The notes under the pieces: model-generated | Seen by the model: the letters and a program-made list of their open reading frames with translations, nothing else | Databases searched by the model: none | Told to the model about the DNA's origin: nothing | Shown here: one piece after another, positions 57,937 through 64,000 of the stretch | Position numbering within the stretch: the first letter of the stretch is position 1 | Layout: each line of letters opens with the position of its first letter | Assembly: GCA_902806565.1 (NCBI GenBank) | Contig: CADCXA010000037.1 | Location: forward strand, 868,001 to 932,000 | Direction: 5' to 3' | DNA: 64,000 nucleotides | From: Hypoxylon rubiginosum | Taxonomy: Eukaryota; Ascomycota; Sordariomycetes; Xylariales; Hypoxylaceae | Position numbers and translations under genes: made by a program

Positions 57937-60900
57937 TTACCCGACCCATCGTCGCGCGCTTCTAAACATCCTGATCCAGGGCCCATACTCTCCCCATTGC
58001 TCAAGGAGACCAGGCGGTGCATAAGATGAGGTATCAGCCACCGCTGTCCGTTCGGGATGTGGCATCATGGCCAACACACGGCCATCCTCACTACTCACGG
58101 CAGCAATGCCGCCAGGGCTGCCGTTGGGGTTAAGCGGATACTTCTCCGTGACGTTTAGGTGATTATCAACGTATCGAATCGGGACCATGCCCGCCGAGCT
58201 AAGAGTGTGTAATGAGTTCGGTGAAGAGAAGGACGCCCTTCCTTCGCCATGTGAGACTACAATTGGCAACGACGAGCCGTTCATGCCATGGAGAAATACT
58301 GAAGGCCTCGTTGGGTTGTCTTCGATCTTGACCATGCTAAAGCGGGCCTCAAACTGTTGGCTCGCGTTTTCTACGAAGAGCGGCCAGTGTTCCGTGCCAG
58401 GGATAAGCTCTTTTATTCGTGACAACATCTGGCACCCGTTGCAGACTCCAAGGGCAAACGTGTCCGGTCTCTTGAAGAACTGTTCGAATTCTTTTCGGGC
58501 ATTCTCGTGCATTAAAATTGACTTGGCCCAGCCTTGACCAGCTCCGAGCACGTCGCCGTAGGAGAAGCCACCACAGGCAGCCAAACCCACGAAATCAGCT
58601 AACGAGCGGCCAGAGATGATATCCGTCATCATCACATCGATTGGGTCAAATCCGGCTGCTTTGAAGGCGAATGCCATTTCAGCATGGCCGTTGACACCTT
58701 GTTCCCTCAGAATGGCCACCCGAGGAGTCTTGATGAAGAAGCCGGTTAGGGAAGCCGTGAGCGGTAGAATTGTATCAGAAGGCTCAAATGTGAGTTTGTA
58801 AGTGAGACCCGGGTCGGTTTGGTCTAGAATGGTAGAGTATTCCGACTCGGCACAGGATGGGTTATCTCTGAGTTTTTGCATCTCGAATGAAGTCTTCGTC
58901 CACCATTGCTGTATCTCTCTCCTGTCGAGACTTACGAAAGGCGTCGTACCGTAGCGAATCGTTAACGCCTGCTTCGACTTAGGCTGGACGCTGCCAAACT
59001 TTCTGATCAGGCCTGGAGGCGGTCCACAGGTTGCAAAGCATCTCTTAAAGTTCGTCTCGTCCGATGCTCGTACTTGGAACACTGCGCCTAGCTCTTCGTT
59101 GAATAATGCGTCAATCATGTCGGCAATTGAGCTGGACTTAGAGATCCCATCCATCATCAGATCGACTCCGCATCTTCCTGCAAACATCATTTCTGCTACG
59201 GTAGTGATCAACCCTCCATCCGATCTGTCGTGATACGCAAGGACTACACCGCTCTGATGCAGTTGGGACAATGCATCAAAGTAGTCCGCGATCAAGTCAA
59301 TATCTCGAACATCTGGTGCCTCATGGCCCACGTAGCCAAATGATTGCGCAAGTGCAGATCCTCCCATGGCTTTCTTGCCGTTGGCCAAGTCAACGAACAT
59401 GAGAACAGTCTCCCCAACTTCTTCAGTCCGTCGAAGCTGTGGGGTCCATGTCTTTCTGATATCGTCGACAATAGTGAATGCGGAGATAACGACTGACACT
59501 GGCGCAGTTACGCTCTTGGTCTCCTCTGTCTCGCGATCCTTCCAAGTTGCCTTCATAGAAGTTGAATCTTTTCCTACCGGGATACTGATACCGAGTCTGC
59601 CTCTATATTAGCATCTGAAGCCAGACTGCAATTAACTGCTCCTGGAAAGCAAGGGATGGTTTATATCTAAGTGAATAGGCCGTGCTATATCGAAATATTG
59701 CATATCGAAAGATTGCAGAAGACTGCAAATTTGAAAATAAAAAGGGGGCGCTAAAATTCTGCGCGAGGAAGTAGAGCACGGGGAATGGAAGGTAGCAAAG
59801 ATATAATTCGATACGTACCGGGGACACATGTCAAGCCCGATCGCTTCAACGGCATCGTAAAGAGCAGCGCCCTCTCCTGGGTGGTTCACTGCGGCCATCC
59901 AATTCGCAGATAGCTTGACTCGTCGTAGGTCGCCCATGATGTCGGCAGCACCTATGTTCATCAAACTCTCGGCAACCGCCATACGAGCAGATGCAGCAGG
60001 AGATAGCAAGGCAATGGTTGGCTTCTCACCCATGGCCATTGCTTCGCCGTGCCTTGTTTTCACCCCTAGATTAAACGACGTAGCGGTGACTGCAACATCT
60101 GCCACAGGAGTCTGCCAGGGTCCTACCATTTGATCTCGCGCAGTAAGGCCGCCGACCGTTCGGTCTGCAATCGTAATGAGGAAAGACTTCGATCCTACAG
60201 CAGGCATCCAGAATACCCTTTGCAAAGCTTTTTTGATTATATCGGCTTCAGATAATTTTTCTCCAAATGTAGCCTTTAGGCTAGAGATTGCATTGAACCT
60301 CGGGAAACTTGGTTTGTGAGAGTTTACTATGCGCTGCAATCGACGACCTGGAGGGAACAAAGTTGACATCGGTAAATCGATGGGCCGCGAGGACACCCCG
60401 TCCTTTGCATCTCTGTCAGTTAGAATGAGCTTGGGGACACCTGCCTCGTCCTCGGATACTACGGTGCCAACATCTGAAAATCCGCAGCGTTCACGTCCTG
60501 TTTCATTAGTCAACTAGAGATCATAGGTCGATGGATATCTAGGACTCACTGCAGATGCTCACGAAACGATTCATTCCTTCGCTGTTGACTAACAATACGT
60601 AACGCTCCTGAGCTTCGTTGCACCCTAATAACCATGGTAGTTAGCAACACCCTCATTTGATGGCCTTGGGAACAGGGAGGCCCGGATAGATCTGATGGGC
60701 GTGATAAAAATATACTCCACCAACGGGTACGAGTGTGCGAAAGGGGCAAGTGTAATAGTCTTTGTAAATACTAACAGATCTGGAGTGGGCTCATGCTACC
60801 ATCCGCACTTTCTACCTGGCGGAGCTCGAATTTGCCGCCGAACCCAGCATCTTTGACAAGCTCCGGAAGAGCATTGGACAGCCCACCAGCACCCACGTCG

Positions 60901-62858
60901 TGTATCATTGCCTGTAAATCAGTAGTTAGTAAACGTTATGTTCGAATCAAGGTGAAGAATTTGAGACTGAGTATTAGGTTACAAAGCCTAGTAAAAATAA
61001 TAAAAATACTCACAATAGGGCTCGCGTCTCCTAGACTAACACAAGCATCGATAACCATCTGGGCTCGACGTTGCATCTCGGGGTTGCCTCTCTGTACACT
61101 ATTGAAGTCGAGATCCGCGGTTCCCTCCCCGGAAGCATTGCTGGACGCAGCTCCGCCGCCGAGCCCGATTAACATCGCCGGGCCACCAAGTACAATAACG
61201 TGGGCTCCCTCGTGCACGTCGGTCGGGTTCTTGAGTGCATGTCCTGGCCTAACCGTACCTAGTCCACCTGCAATCATGATGGGCTTATGGTATCCGCGCC
61301 AGTCTGACGATGCCTTTGAGGAACCTGGTTCATTCTTGTTCGTAGCGTCCGCTAGCAATGTGCGGAAACATCCTGTAAGGGCAGGGCGACCAAACTCGTT
61401 GTTAAAGCGAGCAGACCCAATAGGCGCCTCAAGCATGATATCCAGGCTACTAGCGTAATGTGCCGGGCGACCGATATCAGTCTCCCAATCTTGATGGCCC
61501 GGGATGAGGAGATCGGATACCCAAAAACCACAAAGACCAGCTTTGGTGGTTGATCCTCTCCCAACGGCAGCTTCATCACCTATATGATTGAAAACCAGTT
61601 AATCATACAATACCTCTCACATAAAATTCAGAAATATGAACATACGAATCTCGCCACCTGATCCCGTAGCTGCTCCCGGGAAAGCTACAAACACGTAGAC
61701 GTTAGCACTGATCCATTCACAGTATTGTGCTCGGATACTCACGAGAAATAGCAGTAGGATGGTTATGGGTTTCAACTTTGGCTAATACGTGTACGACTTC
61801 TTTGCTGAGTTTCCAGGATCCAGTCGTATACTCAGGGGCCCAATAACCCCCTACCTCACCCTGCATCACTGCAGCATTATCGCTATAAGCTGAGACCGTG
61901 TAATCGGGTGTTCTCTTATGCGTATTCCGGATCATATCGAATAGGCTCATATCCTTAGTGATACCATCTATAGTCCAGCTTGCATTGAATTGCCTAGGCA
62001 TATATGATTAATATGTTTTCTGTAATGGAAAAACTTGGAATTTTAAACATGCGTGAGGATGGAATGTCCTGTTCACAACGGAGAACCATAGCAAAAAGAT
62101 TTGATTATAAACACTCTGGGATACAATGGAAAGAAACCGCGAAACCGGTGTGGTAGCCTAAGACGTGTCATCACTTACTTGTGGCGACAATGCTCAGAGT
62201 TTACCTGAGCAAACATGAAGAGCTCAACATCCTTCGGTGGTCGTCCAAGTTGAGTGAATTCTTGAACGAGGTATTCCATCTCGGATTGATCTAGGGCTAG
62301 ACCATGCGCCAGATTATACGCCTTGAGCATATCAATGGGGCTCTGATCTCCGGAAAATATGTCGACGACCTCCAGCGGTAAGGCCTCCCGCTCTACGAAC
62401 ATAGAGTCAAGGTCTGGCTGGTTAGGAGATATGACTTCCGTCATGCGGTCGAAGAATAAGTCTTTGAAGGGGATCTCATCGCCGGAGAAAGGCTGCTCGA
62501 ATTCTACGGTGACAGATCGCGCCCGTTCTACCCGATGGACCTGGTCCTTGAGGCCGCAGACTTCGCAGACCTTGGTAGCTTTGGAGCTCCATGGAGATAT
62601 GTTTCGTGGTATAATGTAAAGAGTACGGGTGTAACCAATATGAGTTAATGGCGGAGAGCCAGAATCGCCAGGTAGTGGGAGCAGCTGCTGGAGTTTGGGC
62701 TGAACAGCCTTCTTGTCTCCTTTGATATGCGCGTAATAAATCCAAGACCCTAGGATGTTGGTGACTTTGGTAGATGCTGCCAGGTTAATGCGATCCTTCA
62801 ACTTCTTGGCCTCGGAGGGCGTGAAGCAAGACTCTCCTGTAAGGACGAGGTAATCCAT
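57937..62858 (-). CDS. ADE6: Phosphoribosylformylglycinamidine synthase
   Basis: Fourth step of purine synthesis: converts FGAR, glutamine and ATP to FGAM in the cytosol. Eight exons: 62179-62858, 61743-61993, 61646-61684, 61014-61579, 60776-60911, 60550-60624, 59819-60497, 57937-59602; 1363 residues, the usual length of the single-chain eukaryotic/PurL-large enzyme. N-terminal PurS-like domain first, then the linker and two AIRS-like halves: [14 protein letters not shown] and [34 protein letters not shown] in the first, [21 protein letters not shown] and [20 protein letters not shown] in the second. The C-terminal glutamine amidotransferase has Cys1196 (GVCNGCQM) and His1324/Glu1326 (PHPERTA). 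The protein ends [15 protein letters not shown], as in homologues. Intron 1 is 185 nt, long for this window. All motifs are intact. Confidence 0.98.
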
Positions 62859-63547
62859 CTTATCAGGAAACGACCAAATGGTCTGAAGGGGCGATAAATG
62901 GAAGCTCTGGTGAACCCGAGTGTGCCAGTCCAGTCCTTGAAGCCTTATCGAGTAATTCCGTAAAAGAAAATGTTCTCGAGTGTGGGGTTCATTGGAAAAG
63001 AGTCATGTTTTCTTTGGAGGGGTGGAGGGGCAGAACAGACCCTGCATGTCCGTTGATTCCATGAACCAATCACCACTTAGCCGTGAGCCCGATTCTGCAT
63101 TAGAAACTCATGTGCGATAAGGCGATAAGTCTTGTCGGATGTGAAATCAACCGTCCCGAGTCTTATAGCTACGGTAGGTAGATCTAGCTGCAACCTCTAC
63201 GTCAGTATTAGGTAAGGCATTAATATTATCATCAGGCTAACCCTCCTTGGGTGTAAATCTGTTCCACATCAATTTGTGACCAGCTGTTTGAAAAAAAGTT
63301 CACACAGTCGCGGTTCTTTCCTAAGACCGCGTATTCTATACAATAGCTTCATTCTAGAGACGGGAGACTTTCCAATCCCCCCCTACTGATGATACGTTTC
63401 TTTCAACTAAGCCAGTAATGAAGTCACAAATTTTATCATCAATGCCTCAGGAGTAAACTATTTACATAAAATTGGTTCAATTGGTTCTCGAATGCGCCGT
63501 CTTCCCGCTTTCTCCGGTGTTGTTATACTCGATATCCCCCGTAAAGG
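62859..63547. promoter_or_regulatory. Divergent promoter region, ADE6 / PQ-loop gene
   Basis: 689 bp between divergent starts. On the minus strand it carries TGACTC at 63000-63005. Confidence 0.6.
63000..63005 (-). promoter_or_regulatory. TGACTC motif upstream of ADE6
   Basis: ATGACTCTT on the minus strand, about 142 bp upstream of the ADE6 start. In yeast TGACTC is the core bound by Bas1 at purine genes and by Gcn4. A six-base match can occur by chance; whether this fungus uses it is not known. Confidence 0.35.
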
Positions 63548-64000
63548 ATGCGCTTCTTCACCATCTTGGCCGGCTATGCCGCCCCGATATTTCTAATAAC
63601 ATCTCCGATCCTATCATACTCGGATCAAGCGATTTCTATGCATAGGGCGAGATCGAGCGCGGGCTTTTCACTTGACATCCCCCTGATCATGCTGGTTGCG
63701 TCGATATTCAGGTATGTCAGCCCCCTACCCCCTTTACCCCTATGCCTAGATGCCGACAATACTGACAATGGTTATCGACAGAGTCTTCTACTATCCTGGC
63801 GCGAAGTATGACACTGCCTTGCTGATCCAATCATTTTGCAACATATTCATGCAACTCATTCTTCTAAAAATCGCTCTCGACCACCGACCGCCGCCATCGT
63901 CAAAGGGGGGTGATGCTGCGCTTCCGTTCGTAGGCGCGCAAGATGGACTCTCAGGGTTTCGAAGGCCATATAATTTCTGGCAGTGGAGGTCACCAAAACC
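63548..64000 (+). CDS. PQ-loop repeat membrane protein (5' part, cut by window end)
   Basis: Start of a gene that runs off the window. Exon 1 63548-63711 and exon 2 from 63782; the splice restores R-VFYYPGAKYDTALLIQ. The first 125 residues or so include two or three hydrophobic segments (FFTILAGYAAPIFLITSPILSY, then LDIPLIMLVASIFRVFYYPG and LLIQSFCNIFMQLILLKIAL), followed by a loop ending FWQWRSPKP at the window edge. These match the fungal PQ-loop family of yeast YMR010W/Any1, linked to phospholipid asymmetry and endosome/Golgi traffic. Assignment is by recall of the family pattern; the diagnostic second PQ repeat would lie beyond the window. Confidence 0.82.

Noticed and set aside
1..64000. 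CRISPR arrays, ribosome binding sites, operons
   Set aside because: The sequence is eukaryotic (spliceosomal introns throughout); the tandem repeats have no spacers.

Overview
This window is a nuclear chromosome segment from a filamentous ascomycete (Pezizomycotina, most likely a Sordariomycete). The evidence is the many short introns (about 50-110 nt) with GTRNGT donors and yAG acceptors, the gene content (LYS9, LAS1, GLO2, HID1, GET4, RAI1, SCC4/MAU2, ADE6), and C-to-T decay in an inverted repeat that looks like repeat-induced point mutation (RIP). Placing it in the Xylariales is only an impression from the TACCTA/ACATAGTAC-rich spacers. Exon joins were checked by reading frame: each multi-exon model listed as complete gives an open frame of whole codons.

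Layout. Positions 1-8502 hold no gene I can support. A 366-residue conserved-looking protein of unknown function (8503-9603) follows. Next is a compact block: LYS9 (11586-13104, +), LAS1 (13697-15155, +), the glyoxalase II gene GLO2 (15857-17171, +, nine exons), a Bsc6-like MFS transporter (18197-19847, -), HID1 (20549-23393, -), an epoxide-hydrolase-fold protein without the usual nucleophile (24217-26129, -), a small mitochondrial-type membrane protein (27338-27712, -), an intron-containing tRNA-Gly(CCC) (28175-28259, +), GET4 (28761-29852, +), an unknown acidic protein (29962-30562, -), RAI1/DXO decapping nuclease (31069-32695, +), a YheT/EEB1-type alpha/beta hydrolase (32855-34370, -) and the cohesin loader SCC4/MAU2 (35414-38348, +). 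A Zn2Cys6 regulator (42998-44524, -) stands alone between a 4.6-kb and a 13.4-kb gene-free stretch. At the right edge are ADE6 (57937-62858, -, eight exons) and the 5' part of a PQ-loop membrane protein (63548 to the window end, +).

Functionally these are housekeeping genes, not a pathway cluster: lysine and purine synthesis, methylglyoxal detoxification, ribosome and RNA processing (LAS1, RAI1), tail-anchored protein targeting (GET4), Golgi/secretory traffic (HID1) and chromosome cohesion (SCC4). I see no secondary-metabolite cluster and no large transposon ORF.

The least ordinary content is non-coding or structural. A 620-bp element (46384-47003) has terminal inverted repeats of about 88 bp, an exact 8-bp target duplication and a very AT-rich core: a hAT-type MITE with RIP-like decay. 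A tRNA-like, SINE-like tandem unit lies at 51254-51555. RAI1 needs an 8-nt microexon to keep its frame. LAS1 has a 457-nt intron. The epoxide-hydrolase-like protein carries a duplicated C-terminal motif. A perfect CPC-1/Gcn4 site sits beside a 13-bp minisatellite upstream of LYS9.
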